Source: Gemmatimonadota bacterium
Lineage (GTDB): Bacteria; GCA-2686955
NCBI GenBank assembly: GCA_002686955.1
Contig: NYZA01000032.1
Location: 1 to 17,936, forward strand
DNA: 17,936 nucleotides
Direction: 5' to 3'
Shown: one piece after another, positions 7,026 to 14,520 of the stretch
Numbering within the stretch: position 1 is the stretch's first letter
Layout: each line of letters begins with the position of its first letter
Notes under the pieces: model-generated
Told to the model about the DNA's origin: nothing
The model's database searches: none
Seen by the model: only the letters and a program-made list of their open reading frames with translations
Position numbers and translations under genes: made by a program

Positions 7026-7675
7026 GACTCGATCCTCTCCACGAGATCGGTAAGCAGGTGGCGAGCTTTCCGGCTTCGAAGCGCGGAAACGACCTCCGCG
7101 AGATCGCTGCAGTCGAGTGCCGCGAGATCTTCGTGGTCGACTCGCATCGAATCGGTCAGAAACTCGAGCCCCCGTCCGGCGTTGATTTCGCGCTTGCGCA
7201 GGTAGAAGAGATCGGCGATCGCTCGTAGCGGCGTGGCGACGAAGGCCCACTCGCCGCGCCCGAGCTTCAGCGCCCGGACTCCGGCCATCGGATCGTTGCT
7301 GGGCACCCGGGTGTACGAGTAGTGCCCCAGCACCGTTCGGTACTCACGCGAGCGCCGCGCGGTCACGCTCGATACGCCGAGCACCGCTTCGGGGATCATC
7401 CCGTGATGAGCGAGCGCCGCCTCCAGGCTGATATGAGAGGGCCAGTGGAGCATGGCGGCCAGGGCGAAAGGGTGCGTGTGGGAGTGGCGGAAGGCCTCAT
7501 CGAGACAGTAGAGCCCAGCCTTCACGCGGTGCACCTCTCCGCGGCGGGTGGCGCGGTGCACGAGAGCCCTCCGGGCGCCCACCCTCAGGTCGGCGAAGAG
7601 CACACGCAGCACCGCCTCGTCGAACAGGCCGCCGGGCGGAGAGAGGTCGTGGACGCGCCGTGTGAGAGTCTGCAT
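7022..7675 (-). CDS. AbiEi-family antitoxin / transcriptional regulator
   Basis: The 217-aa product precedes and overlaps the AbiEii toxin, the usual order in type IV AbiE modules. The N-terminal part, about 17-60, contains VLFADLRVG and then VHRATRRGEVHRVKAGLYCLD, a winged-helix-like segment with the 'G-x-l-x-rv-x-xGlY' phrase of these antitoxins. The middle reads HPFALAAMLHWPSHISLEAALAHHG and later FVATPLRAIADLFYLR, matching the C-terminal AbiEi domain pattern ('ATPEKAL-D'). AbiEi proteins repress their own promoter by binding inverted repeats and neutralise the toxin. I chose the ATG at 7675; an in-frame start at 7714 would place the inverted repeat at 7688-7704 inside the gene. No ribosome site precedes 7675, which fits a very short or absent leader. 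Confidence 0.8.
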   Translation of the reverse strand: MQTLTRRVHDLSPPGGLFDEAVLRVLFADLRVGARRALVHRATRRGEVHRVKAGLYCLDEAFRHSHTHPFALAAMLHWPSHISLEAALAHHGMIPEAVLGVSSVTARRSREYRTVLGHYSYTRVPSNDPMAGVRALKLGRGEWAFVATPLRAIADLFYLRKREINAGRGLEFLTDSMRVDHEDLAALDCSDLAEVVSALRSRKARHLLTDLVERIES

Positions 7676-7685
7676 TTCTGCACGG

Positions 7686-7714
7686 AAATTACGAGATTCG
7701 TAATCGCCGCGCAA
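7686..7714 (-). promoter_or_regulatory. probable AbiE promoter with inverted-repeat operator
   Basis: On the minus strand, TTGCGC (7714-7709), a 17-base spacer and TAATTT (7691-7686) form a weak promoter pair, each box matching three of six consensus bases. ATTACGA (7688-7694) and TCGTAAT (7698-7704) are perfect 7-base inverted arms around GAT, spanning the spacer and part of the -10 box. AbiEi antitoxins bind inverted repeats in this position. Transcription would start about 7679, four bases before the ATG. The boxes are weak; the inverted repeat is the stronger evidence. Confidence 0.5.
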
Positions 7715-8009
7715 GTTTTTCCCGGGCGCTCGGCGTTTCGACCTGACGCTCTCGGCCGGTGCACCGCGCGGTCATTCACGCGCCCGATCCAGGCACGGAT
7801 ACCACGGCGGTACCGGAGGGGTATTCCGACGCGTTCTGGCGACCTCGAGAAGATGGGCGCCCGAGGATGTGCCGGCCGTGCCTCGGTCGAGCGCGCGACG
7901 CACTGTCTCATGGTGAAGATCGAGCCGGGACGCACTCGTCCCCACTGGAACAAATGCAGCATAAGAAAAGTGTCTACGAAAACGGGGGAACATCGATATT
8001 ATCTACTCG
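7715..8009. other. intergenic region between divergent AbiE and LolA-like genes
   Basis: This 295-bp stretch shows no credible gene on either strand. The open frames crossing it are Arg/Pro-rich shadows. Its right end is distinctly AT-richer (about 7960-8008). It contains a near-consensus -10 box TATTAT at 7997-8002 pointing at the ATG at 8010, with only a poor -35 candidate. A G-rich GGGGGAA at 7984-7990 is too far (19 bases) from that ATG for a ribosome site. Confidence 0.4.
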
Positions 8010-8681
8010 ATGTTTCCATCTTCGCAGAAGAAGCGTTCTTCGGGTCCCGCCACTGTTTTCTTGGCGGCTCTGCTCGGCGTATCGATCGCGGTCGTGTTGC
8101 CGGCGGGCTCCACGGCGGAGGAATCCACGGAGTCCAACAAGAGGATTCGCCTTGCGCTCGACGATCTGGTGGCGAAGAGTCGAAGCGCAACCTGGTTTCA
8201 GCGCACCTGGGAACGCAAGGGCGATGAAGAGGAGCGGACGGAATCGGATGCGTACTGGGCCGGCCAGGATCGGATACGACTCGACATTCATGAGGGCCGC
8301 GGAGCCGGCAGCACGGCGATTCTACGAGGAAACAAGGTCACGGGGTTCAAACGCGGTTGGTTGAGCTTCGCGAAGATGAGCTTCGACGTCGACGCCGAGC
8401 GAGTTCTCTCCTTGCGCGGCCACTCGATGGCCAAGGCCGGGTTTTTTGATGATTGCAGCTACGTGTTGGAACACTGGGACGAGATCGAATCGAAAACGGA
8501 CAGCGCCGGAGTGGTGCTGAGATATCGAAACGCCGCCGGCAATCGCACCGATCTCTGGCTAGATCTGGACAACTTCGTTCCGATGCGCATGGAGGTCAGA
8601 GTGAACGAGACCGTCGTCGCGCGCACAGCATACGAGCGGGTGGTGCTCAACCCGCTCCTGGACGACGATCTCTTCGAGTAG
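8010..8681 (+). CDS. exported LolA-fold-like protein (DUF1571-like)
   Basis: The 223-aa product has a positively charged start and a hydrophobic stretch (about 14-31, PATVFLAALLGVSIAVVL) ending in AGSTAEE, which is a signal peptide or membrane anchor. The body has repeated beta-strand pairs: SATWFQRTWERKG (59-71), DRIRLDIHEGRGAGSTAIL (about 87-105), a GWLSF-x-KMSFD segment, and DLWLDLDNFVPMRMEVRVN near the end. This layout fits the half-barrel of periplasmic lipid-carrier proteins such as LolA and resembles DUF1571 proteins. The match is by pattern only; an undefined periplasmic lipid-binding role is an inference. It ends against the convergent lipid-transport operon, which encodes another LolA-like protein. 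The ATG at 8010 lies 8 bases after a TATTAT box and lacks a ribosome site, so it may be leaderless. Confidence 0.6.
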   Translation: MFPSSQKKRSSGPATVFLAALLGVSIAVVLPAGSTAEESTESNKRIRLALDDLVAKSRSATWFQRTWERKGDEEERTESDAYWAGQDRIRLDIHEGRGAGSTAILRGNKVTGFKRGWLSFAKMSFDVDAERVLSLRGHSMAKAGFFDDCSYVLEHWDEIESKTDSAGVVLRYRNAAGNRTDLWLDLDNFVPMRMEVRVNETVVARTAYERVVLNPLLDDDLFE

Positions 8682-8682
8682 T

Positions 8683-8723
8683 GGGGGTCGGCGCAAGAGC
8701 AGCTTGTCATTTTGCGCGCCCCC
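8683..8723. terminator. shared stem-loop terminator between convergent genes
   Basis: GGGGG (8683-8687) pairs with CCCCC (8719-8723), and GCGCAA (8691-8696) pairs with TTGCGC (8712-8717). The helix has a small internal loop (TCG against G) and a 15-base apical loop. It fills almost the whole 42-bp gap between the LolA-like gene (stop ends at 8681) and the SDR gene (stop begins at 8726). No strong T-run follows on either strand, so this may act as a two-way terminator or as a 3'-end stabiliser. Confidence 0.5.
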
Positions 8724-9701
8724 TTACACCATTCCGGCACTCTCGAAGAACGCAATCGTGTCTCGAATCGTCTCTTGCATGGGGCGCGGATCGTGGCCGA
8801 GCTCGGCGCGCGATTTCTCGAGCGAGATGCGCGGGTTGTCGCCGAGGATTCGAACCGCTTCGCTCGTGTAGATCGGTTCGACGCCGATGCGTGCGCTGAG
8901 CCATTCGACCGCGGGAGCGGTCGCGAGAGCGACCCACCGCGGAACCGCGAGCCGTGCTCCGCGACCACCGGTGAGCTCGGCCACCGCGTTCGAGAGATCG
9001 AGCACCGAGCTGACGTGCCCCCCCAGCAGGTAGCGTTCGCCGCGACGGCCCCTCTCGCTCGCGTCGACCGCGGATGTGGCCACATCTCGCGCGTCCACGA
9101 AATTGTAGGCCCCATCGATGAGCGCGGGCAGCTTGCCTTGCCGCAGCCAAAGCAAAGTCCTCCCGAAGAGCGAAGGACCGAAATCGTTGGGACCGAAGAG
9201 CCCGGAGGGATTGACTATCACTGCATCCAGCCCCGCCTCTACACCGGCGAGCACCTCTCTCTCACCCGCGGCCTTGGAGAGTGCGTAGGCAGAGTGTTGC
9301 GTCCCGTGGACCAGTGCGCGGCCCTCGTCGATCGGCTCGTCGTCCGGATCTGGCACTAGAGAATGAACCGAGCTGACATGAACCAGACGCTTGACTGAGC
9401 GCGCCATTGCCGCGCGCACCACATTGCGCACTCCCCCGATGTTGATTCGCTCAACCAATCCGCCCTGATTGCCGGCGATCGACACTACGGCGGCGCAATG
9501 GAAGATCAGCTCGGCCCCGTCGAACGCCGACTCGAGGGAGGCGGAATCGAGCACATCTCCGCGTACGACCTCGAGATCGAGTCCATCGATCGCTTCTGTG
9601 CCAGCGAAGACCATGGCGCGCGTGGGAATCCCGCGACCAAGCAGCTCCCGAACCAGATTGCAGCCCAGGAACCCTTCCGCACCGGTAACGACTGCAAGCA
9701 T
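8724..9701 (-). CDS. NAD(P)-dependent extended SDR (HpnA / 3-beta-HSD-like)
   Basis: The 325-aa product is an extended short-chain dehydrogenase/reductase. The Rossmann motif TGAEGFLG is at 6-13 and the GDV adenine-ring site at 48-50. HCAA lies at 68-71, the active-site serines in VHVSSVHS (107-114), and the catalytic YxxxK at Y139/K143 (SAYALSK). VIVNPSGLFGPND and GERYLLGG follow, as in HpnA, dihydroflavonol-reductase and 3-beta-hydroxysteroid dehydrogenase-like enzymes. The C-terminal ISLEKSRAELGHDPRPMQETIRDT also fits that group. It probably oxidises or reduces a hydroxyl or keto group on a hydrophobic cyclic substrate; the exact substrate cannot be read. It is the last gene of the lipid-transport operon, with its ATG 7 bases after the stop of the PRISE reductase gene and only a short AGGA as ribosome site. 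Confidence 0.8.
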   Translation of the reverse strand: MLAVVTGAEGFLGCNLVRELLGRGIPTRAMVFAGTEAIDGLDLEVVRGDVLDSASLESAFDGAELIFHCAAVVSIAGNQGGLVERINIGGVRNVVRAAMARSVKRLVHVSSVHSLVPDPDDEPIDEGRALVHGTQHSAYALSKAAGEREVLAGVEAGLDAVIVNPSGLFGPNDFGPSLFGRTLLWLRQGKLPALIDGAYNFVDARDVATSAVDASERGRRGERYLLGGHVSSVLDLSNAVAELTGGRGARLAVPRWVALATAPAVEWLSARIGVEPIYTSEAVRILGDNPRISLEKSRAELGHDPRPMQETIRDTIAFFESAGMV

Positions 9702-9708
9702 ATCCTGC

Positions 9709-10938
9709 CTACTTTGGAATGACGCCCGTGTCGCGCAGCTCCTGGAAGAGAGCCGTGAAAGTCTCCGCGGCGCTCGGGTAATGATCGAAGCCGGCCGAGT
9801 GCGCTTTGCTCATGTCGTAAACCGCGTCCCAGTCGATCGCCATGGAGCGGTCGATGAAGTCTCCCGATGCCAACTCGTGCAGAGGATCGGTGCGCAGCCC
9901 ATGCCTCGCGACAAGTTTCTCCCACAGCGGCCGGTGCTCAGCAAAGAAGCGGGTCATCGAAACACCCTTCTTGGGCCATGCCGGCTCGAGCTCGAACCAG
10001 GCAGCGATCTCGGGCCACAGATCTCGCCACTGGAAAGGCTCCAATCCCGTACAGTTGAATGCCTGGTTGGCTGCCGCCGGAGCTCGAGATGCCCAGATCA
10101 TCATCCTCGCCAGCTGCTTTGCCGATGTCACGCACCAACGACAGTTCGCGTTTCGCTCGTCGCCGAAGAAAGCAAGCGGCATCTCGAGCGCCCTGCAAAG
10201 CGCTGCGTAGGCAGCCAGACTGCAACCGAAATTGTATGGAGAGCCAAGTCCATAACCAACAATGAACGATGGACGGAAGATGGTCCAGGTCCATTGCCCC
10301 GCCCATCTTCTCAGCATGTCCTCATTCTCGTAGTACCAATTCGGACCGGGGCAGCGCGGACTCTCGTCTTCCCGATACGGTGTCTCGTGTTCCTTGAAGA
10401 GCCTGGGACCGAGGTGCATTCCGTAGTGCTTGCCTCCGGTCACTACGCAGACATGTCGCAGCGCGTGCGATTTCCCCTCCAGTGCGGTCAAGAGGTTCTC
10501 CAGCATCGCCCGATTCCGCCCCTCGGGATCCGCGGCGCCCGATTCTAGGGCCGCCTTGGCGTAGAGGGCCCGAGCGGCTGGGGGCACAAGCTCGAGCAGA
10601 GGCAAAGCGCGAGCCGCCAGGCGAACTTGTCGGCGCAGACTGCGCACATTGGGCGGGCGGCGATCGAGCGGTCGCCATGACTGGTACTGAACGGTATAGA
10701 AAAGGTGACTAATCGAGAAGGGAGCGAGACGTTCTCGCACTAGGTTCCCCTCGAGCAGATCGGCGGCGACCGTGTGCACGTCGACGCGCTCGTCGGGCAC
10801 CGGCCGCACGTCCAGAGCTACCACTTTCCAGCCATCTGCAGCCAAAGCATCCACGGCTGCCCGGCCCGCTATCCCGGCGCTTCCGGCTACTAGGGCGGTG
10901 GGCGCCGCACCGTGTCGATCGGACTGTGCTCCATCCAT
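9709..10938 (-). CDS. PRISE-family enone reductase (SDR, progesterone 5-beta-reductase/iridoid synthase-like)
   Basis: The 409-aa product carries the distinctive motifs of the PRISE group of SDRs. These are an unusual nucleotide loop VAGSAGIAG (17-25), VVTGGKHYG (165-173), the NWYY-x-x-ED segment (200-207) and WTWTIFRPSFIVGYG (216-230). In this group Lys and the first Tyr of NFYY are catalytic; here K170 and Y202 are 32 residues apart, the same spacing as K147/Y179 of the Digitalis enzyme. These enzymes use NADPH to reduce the C=C bond of activated enones such as progesterone or 8-oxogeranial. About 50 residues between 88 and 137, rich in Arg, Ala and Leu, look like an insertion relative to the plant enzymes. 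The gene starts 2 bases after the RND permease stop, so it is cotranscribed with the transport genes. Confidence 0.82.
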   Translation of the reverse strand: MDGAQSDRHGAAPTALVAGSAGIAGRAAVDALAADGWKVVALDVRPVPDERVDVHTVAADLLEGNLVRERLAPFSISHLFYTVQYQSWRPLDRRPPNVRSLRRQVRLAARALPLLELVPPAARALYAKAALESGAADPEGRNRAMLENLLTALEGKSHALRHVCVVTGGKHYGMHLGPRLFKEHETPYREDESPRCPGPNWYYENEDMLRRWAGQWTWTIFRPSFIVGYGLGSPYNFGCSLAAYAALCRALEMPLAFFGDERNANCRWCVTSAKQLARMMIWASRAPAAANQAFNCTGLEPFQWRDLWPEIAAWFELEPAWPKKGVSMTRFFAEHRPLWEKLVARHGLRTDPLHELASGDFIDRSMAIDWDAVYDMSKAHSAGFDHYPSAAETFTALFQELRDTGVIPK

Positions 10939-10940
10939 GG

Positions 10941-13244
10941 CTACTTGCCCCGGCGCCGGCTCAGGATCGCGGGCACGAGAGTTGCATTCGTCGCCAAAGC
11001 CACGAGCAAGATGAACGCAACCATGGTGCCGAAGTACCGATTCGGAATGAACGAAGCTGCCGCGAACACGCCGAAGCCGCTAACGAGAATCACTGTCGTT
11101 ACTACCAAGGGTGGCAGGGTATGAGTGAACACTTCGGCGATCGCTTCTTCCGGCTCGCGCCCCGTATTGCGAACACGGTTGAAATTGGTGAGGAAGTGAA
11201 TCGTGTAGTCTACGGCAATTCCCAGGCAAGTACTGAACACTACTACGGTGCCGATATCGAGCGGGCGACCGATCGCCACGAGAAGCCCCGCGCCGATCAG
11301 CAGCGGAACGGCGTTCGAGATCATCGCCATGCCTCCAAGATAGAGGGAACGATAGACGCCGATGAGAAGTACGCTCATCAGCAACACCGCTGAGCATATC
11401 GATGCGACGAATGCACGAACCACGTACGGATTCATGCGTTGATATAGCTGGTTCTTGCCGGTGATGTGGGCATCGAGGCCAATCGCTTCCGCCTCTTTCT
11501 CAATCGTCTCGATCTCGCGGAGAACGCTTCGTGAATCATGTATGTTCCACATGGTCGTGATTCGAAGCGCATCGTTGCGTACCGACACTCTGTCGTTCAG
11601 GTCCATTCCCTGCGGCAGACTCAGCGTGTAGAGGAGATACTGCTGCGCAACCCCTTCTCTAGTGGCAGGTATGGCGTAGGCGGTCGGGTCATCTCCGTGC
11701 AAGGACCGATTCGTCGCTTTGAGGATGTCGATGAGTGAGAGCGCGCTGGTCACATAGGGCTTCGCCGCTACCCACGCCTGGAGCTCGTCCGCGCGCCGCA
11801 AGAAGGCTGGAGCTAATGCTCCTTCCGGCTCACCGGAATCGACGACGATCTCGATCGCGATCGAGCCGCCCACATGCTTCTCCAGAAAACTCGAGGCGAT
11901 GTTGAGGGGGGAGTCGTCCGGGAAATAGCCCAGGGGGTCGGAGTTGACCTCGGTTTGCGTCACGAGCGTAAAGGCGAGGGCGGTGACGAGGCAGAACGCG
12001 CTCAGGATCGATCGGCGACGGCGGCCGATGAGCGCGGCATTTCGCAGGCCTCGGGCCGACGCGGTCTGGAGGTCGCCCGCTCGCGAGATCTTTCGATTCC
12101 GCGCGGGCACGAGCACCAGAAGCGGCCCCAAAACGAGGTATGTGATCAGCCACGCGATCAGCGTTCCGAGACCAGCCATGGTCCCCATTTGACCGATCGG
12201 TACTACGTCGGCGGTCGAGAAGCTGAAGAAACCGATCGCCGTGCTGACACTGGTGAGAAGTGTCGGTTGAAAGTTCTTCAGAAGTGCATGGTGGGCGGCC
12301 TCCGAGTTTCCCGCTCCTCTCCCTCGCGCTCGATGATGTGTTGCCAAGATGTGGACGGAATCGGCCACGGCGATCGCCAACAATATCTGGGGAACGGCCG
12401 ATGTGATGTTGTTGATTGAGATGCCGAGCCAGCCGGCCGCGGCCATCGTTGCCGTGATCGACAGAGTGATGACGGCAAAGGGGAGCAAGACGCCGGGCGC
12501 ACTTCGGAAAAAGAGCAGCAGGAAGAGAACGGTCAGACCGATCGTCAACGGCAGCAGACGCAGGATGTCGACCTCCATGGCCTCTTTGAAGCTGTGCGAG
12601 ATCGCCGGGGAACCGGCCTGCATGAGCGTGTGGTCGCCGCGACCTTCGAACTCGACGATCAGATCGCGCGTTGCGGTCACAACCGTTTCGTAGGCGGTGC
12701 CGCTCTCCTTCAGGGCCGGCCGCAGCTTGGCGACCAGGAGCGCCGTGCGTGCGTCCGCGCTCACCAAGTTGCCCGGAATGGTCTCATGGGCAAGCGCAAC
12801 CGCGCGCCGTTCATCGAGCAGCCCCTGAGTGAGCTCCATATCGTCGGGGATCAAGGGCTCGACCACGAGCTCGTCGTGGTCCGCGTGCACCCAGTTGAAG
12901 TTCGACAGGGATTCAACGCGGAGTACCTCCGGCACGCGCCACAGGCGATCGGTCAGCTCCATGAGCAGCTCGGCGGAGTCGACATCGAAGACACCCGAAG
13001 GACTGTGGACGATGACCAGGACCGCCTCGTCGTTGCCAAAGCGACGCTCGAAGGAGTCGAACTCCAGCAGCAGGGGATCGTCGTCGTTGAACCAAATCCG
13101 ATAGCTGAAATCTGTTTCGAGCCTCGCCCCGCCCGGTAGCAACAGGGCGACGATCGCCAACCCGAGGCAGAGGGCCCGCCACGGCCGATCCAACACCCAC
13201 GACACGAATCGTTCGGAAAGGGCGCGACGCTCCGAAGGGCTCAT
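10941..13244 (-). CDS. RND-superfamily permease, HAE3/MMPL-type
   Basis: The 767-aa inner-membrane protein has the duplicated RND layout: one TM (22-37), a large periplasmic loop, five TMs (about 228-380), then again one TM (412-430), a loop and five TMs (about 608-762). The two halves carry the intramembrane acidic residues expected for proton coupling, IAVADSVHIL (D295) and LGIAVDYTIHF (D679). IWFNDDDP and FERRFGNDEAVLVIV (51-80) are typical of the HAE3 group, which is linked to hopanoid, lipid and other hydrophobe transport (HpnN and mycobacterial MMPL are relatives). I chose the ATG at 13244, with GGGGGA 10 bases upstream, over a TTG at 13280 that would overlap the barrel gene. It sits between genes for an outer-membrane barrel and two SDRs, so it probably works with the barrel and LolA-like proteins. 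Confidence 0.88.
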   Translation of the reverse strand: MSPSERRALSERFVSWVLDRPWRALCLGLAIVALLLPGGARLETDFSYRIWFNDDDPLLLEFDSFERRFGNDEAVLVIVHSPSGVFDVDSAELLMELTDRLWRVPEVLRVESLSNFNWVHADHDELVVEPLIPDDMELTQGLLDERRAVALAHETIPGNLVSADARTALLVAKLRPALKESGTAYETVVTATRDLIVEFEGRGDHTLMQAGSPAISHSFKEAMEVDILRLLPLTIGLTVLFLLLFFRSAPGVLLPFAVITLSITATMAAAGWLGISINNITSAVPQILLAIAVADSVHILATHHRARGRGAGNSEAAHHALLKNFQPTLLTSVSTAIGFFSFSTADVVPIGQMGTMAGLGTLIAWLITYLVLGPLLVLVPARNRKISRAGDLQTASARGLRNAALIGRRRRSILSAFCLVTALAFTLVTQTEVNSDPLGYFPDDSPLNIASSFLEKHVGGSIAIEIVVDSGEPEGALAPAFLRRADELQAWVAAKPYVTSALSLIDILKATNRSLHGDDPTAYAIPATREGVAQQYLLYTLSLPQGMDLNDRVSVRNDALRITTMWNIHDSRSVLREIETIEKEAEAIGLDAHITGKNQLYQRMNPYVVRAFVASICSAVLLMSVLLIGVYRSLYLGGMAMISNAVPLLIGAGLLVAIGRPLDIGTVVVFSTCLGIAVDYTIHFLTNFNRVRNTGREPEEAIAEVFTHTLPPLVVTTVILVSGFGVFAAASFIPNRYFGTMVAFILLVALATNATLVPAILSRRRGK

Positions 13245-13263
13245 CTTCGTGGATTCCCCCGTG

Positions 13264-14520
13264 TCAGAAGTGACGAGCAAAAGTGACCTCGAACGAATGA
13301 TCGCCGTCCAGAGCGCGGAGACCGTCGCCGTCTTCGGAATCGGCGCGGATCGCGCGTAGCGCCCCTTGCGCGCGCCAGGTATCGGAGAGTCTCTGCGCGT
13401 AGCTCAAATAGGCGAGCGCCTCCGATCGACCGTCGACGTCTATGATCGCTCCGGCAGCGAGCTCCCTGCCATGCAAGTCGTTGAACCCATGGTAGTAACC
13501 GATCAGAAGATCGCGCTGAAAAGGGTGCAGCCGTGCTCGTTCGCGGGCGGAGGTTCCCGCGATCGCCTGCCCCTCGAACACCACGGTGGCGTCGTGCCCA
13601 TTGGAGTATGACCAGCCGTGCTCCAGTCCGAAGGCCATTTGGTCGTGGTCAATCCCCGCCTGATCCTCAAGTGGTTGGAATGACCCCAAATCGACGGGGG
13701 AATCAAGATCGCTGTGCGCGTATTCGGCCTTCAGCAACCAGTCTCCGATCGCCTGAGCATAGGAGCCTCCGACCTGTGCCACGCCGTGGTGGAGCGGCCG
13801 AAGGGTGGCGCTCGAAGGGTCGATTACGAAGGTCGGGTGCGATCGATCGTGGTGCCTGAGCGCGTGCACTGCGATGTCGGCGCTCCCGATGGTCTGTAGG
13901 ATTCGCACCGCCCATCCATGCGTGAATCGATCGGAGGAAACCGACCCGTCGGCTTCGATCCACAGCGGCCGGCCCAAAGGCGCGGGGAAAAGGCTCAAGC
14001 GTGACACGGGATCCGGAAAACGGTGCTCGATGCGCAGCGGCATGTAGTAGACGGTCATGCCGCCCGTGCCGATGGCAACCCGAGCCGAGAACACCGGTTC
14101 ACCGATCTTCTCGGCGTCTTCCAAGTCGGAATCGAAATTGCGCGCATTCATCACGTCGGCTGGATGAAAGGCATCCGTCGCCGTCCAACTGAGCAGCTGA
14201 GCGCCGGCTCGAATGCGGAAGCGACCGCCGCGAAGCCCCACCCAGGCCTCTTCAACCACGAGATCCGCACGTGTCGAATCGATCGCGCCGACCCGCCCGA
14301 AGATCCGGAGCTTCGTTCGCCATGGACGGTTTCTGCTCTTCAGCTCGAGTCGGGCGGAAAGCGCCAAACCCTGGTCTTTGGTGGCGGCGACACCGTCCGG
14401 AAGGAAAGCGCGACCTTCGAGCGCGAGTGAACCTTGACTCGAGAGCTCCCCGCGAGCGGTACCTGCTGCCAATGCCAGCGCAACGGCCGACGCGATCGAA
14501 CGAACGCCCAATCTACTCAA
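13264..14520 (-). CDS. outer-membrane beta-barrel protein (DUF1302-like partner of RND permease)
   Basis: The 418-aa product has a signal peptide (about 6-24, ending ARG-ELSS). It is rich in short alternating strands with turns and ends in the sequence FARHF, the terminal Phe recognised by the BAM complex. The segment GAQLLSWTATDAFHPADVMN, followed by RNFDSDLED, is of the type seen in DUF1302-like barrels that sit beside HAE3 RND permeases and LolA-like proteins. A channel or docking role for a hydrophobic substrate at the outer membrane is inferred. The TTG at 14520 overlaps the upstream stop (TTGA). A second in-frame TTG at 14511 has better spacing (about 8 bases) to GGGGA and may be the true start, giving 415 aa. 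Nineteen bases separate its stop from the permease start. Confidence 0.75.
   Translation of the reverse strand: MSRLGVRSIASAVALALAAGTARGELSSQGSLALEGRAFLPDGVAATKDQGLALSARLELKSRNRPWRTKLRIFGRVGAIDSTRADLVVEEAWVGLRGGRFRIRAGAQLLSWTATDAFHPADVMNARNFDSDLEDAEKIGEPVFSARVAIGTGGMTVYYMPLRIEHRFPDPVSRLSLFPAPLGRPLWIEADGSVSSDRFTHGWAVRILQTIGSADIAVHALRHHDRSHPTFVIDPSSATLRPLHHGVAQVGGSYAQAIGDWLLKAEYAHSDLDSPVDLGSFQPLEDQAGIDHDQMAFGLEHGWSYSNGHDATVVFEGQAIAGTSARERARLHPFQRDLLIGYYHGFNDLHGRELAAGAIIDVDGRSEALAYLSYAQRLSDTWRAQGALRAIRADSEDGDGLRALDGDHSFEVTFARHF

Noticed and set aside
7026-7250. In-frame extension of the AbiEii gene upstream of 7025
   Set aside because: It lies inside the AbiEi gene in another frame; the GTG at 7025 fits the overlap and ribosome site.
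7676-7714. Longer AbiEi start at 7714
   Set aside because: It would place the inverted repeat and probable -10 box inside the coding region.
7322-8227. Plus-strand open frame of 301 codons crossing AbiEi, the gap and the LolA-like gene
   Set aside because: It overlaps two supported genes and has no domain or ribosome site support.
9469-10548. Long plus-strand open frame of 359 codons
   Set aside because: It is antisense to the two SDR genes, shows no recognisable motif, and is a typical GC-rich shadow frame.
13245-13280. TTG start at 13280 for the RND permease
   Set aside because: It would overlap the barrel gene by 17 bases and lacks a ribosome site, whereas the ATG at 13244 has GGGGGA 10 bases upstream.
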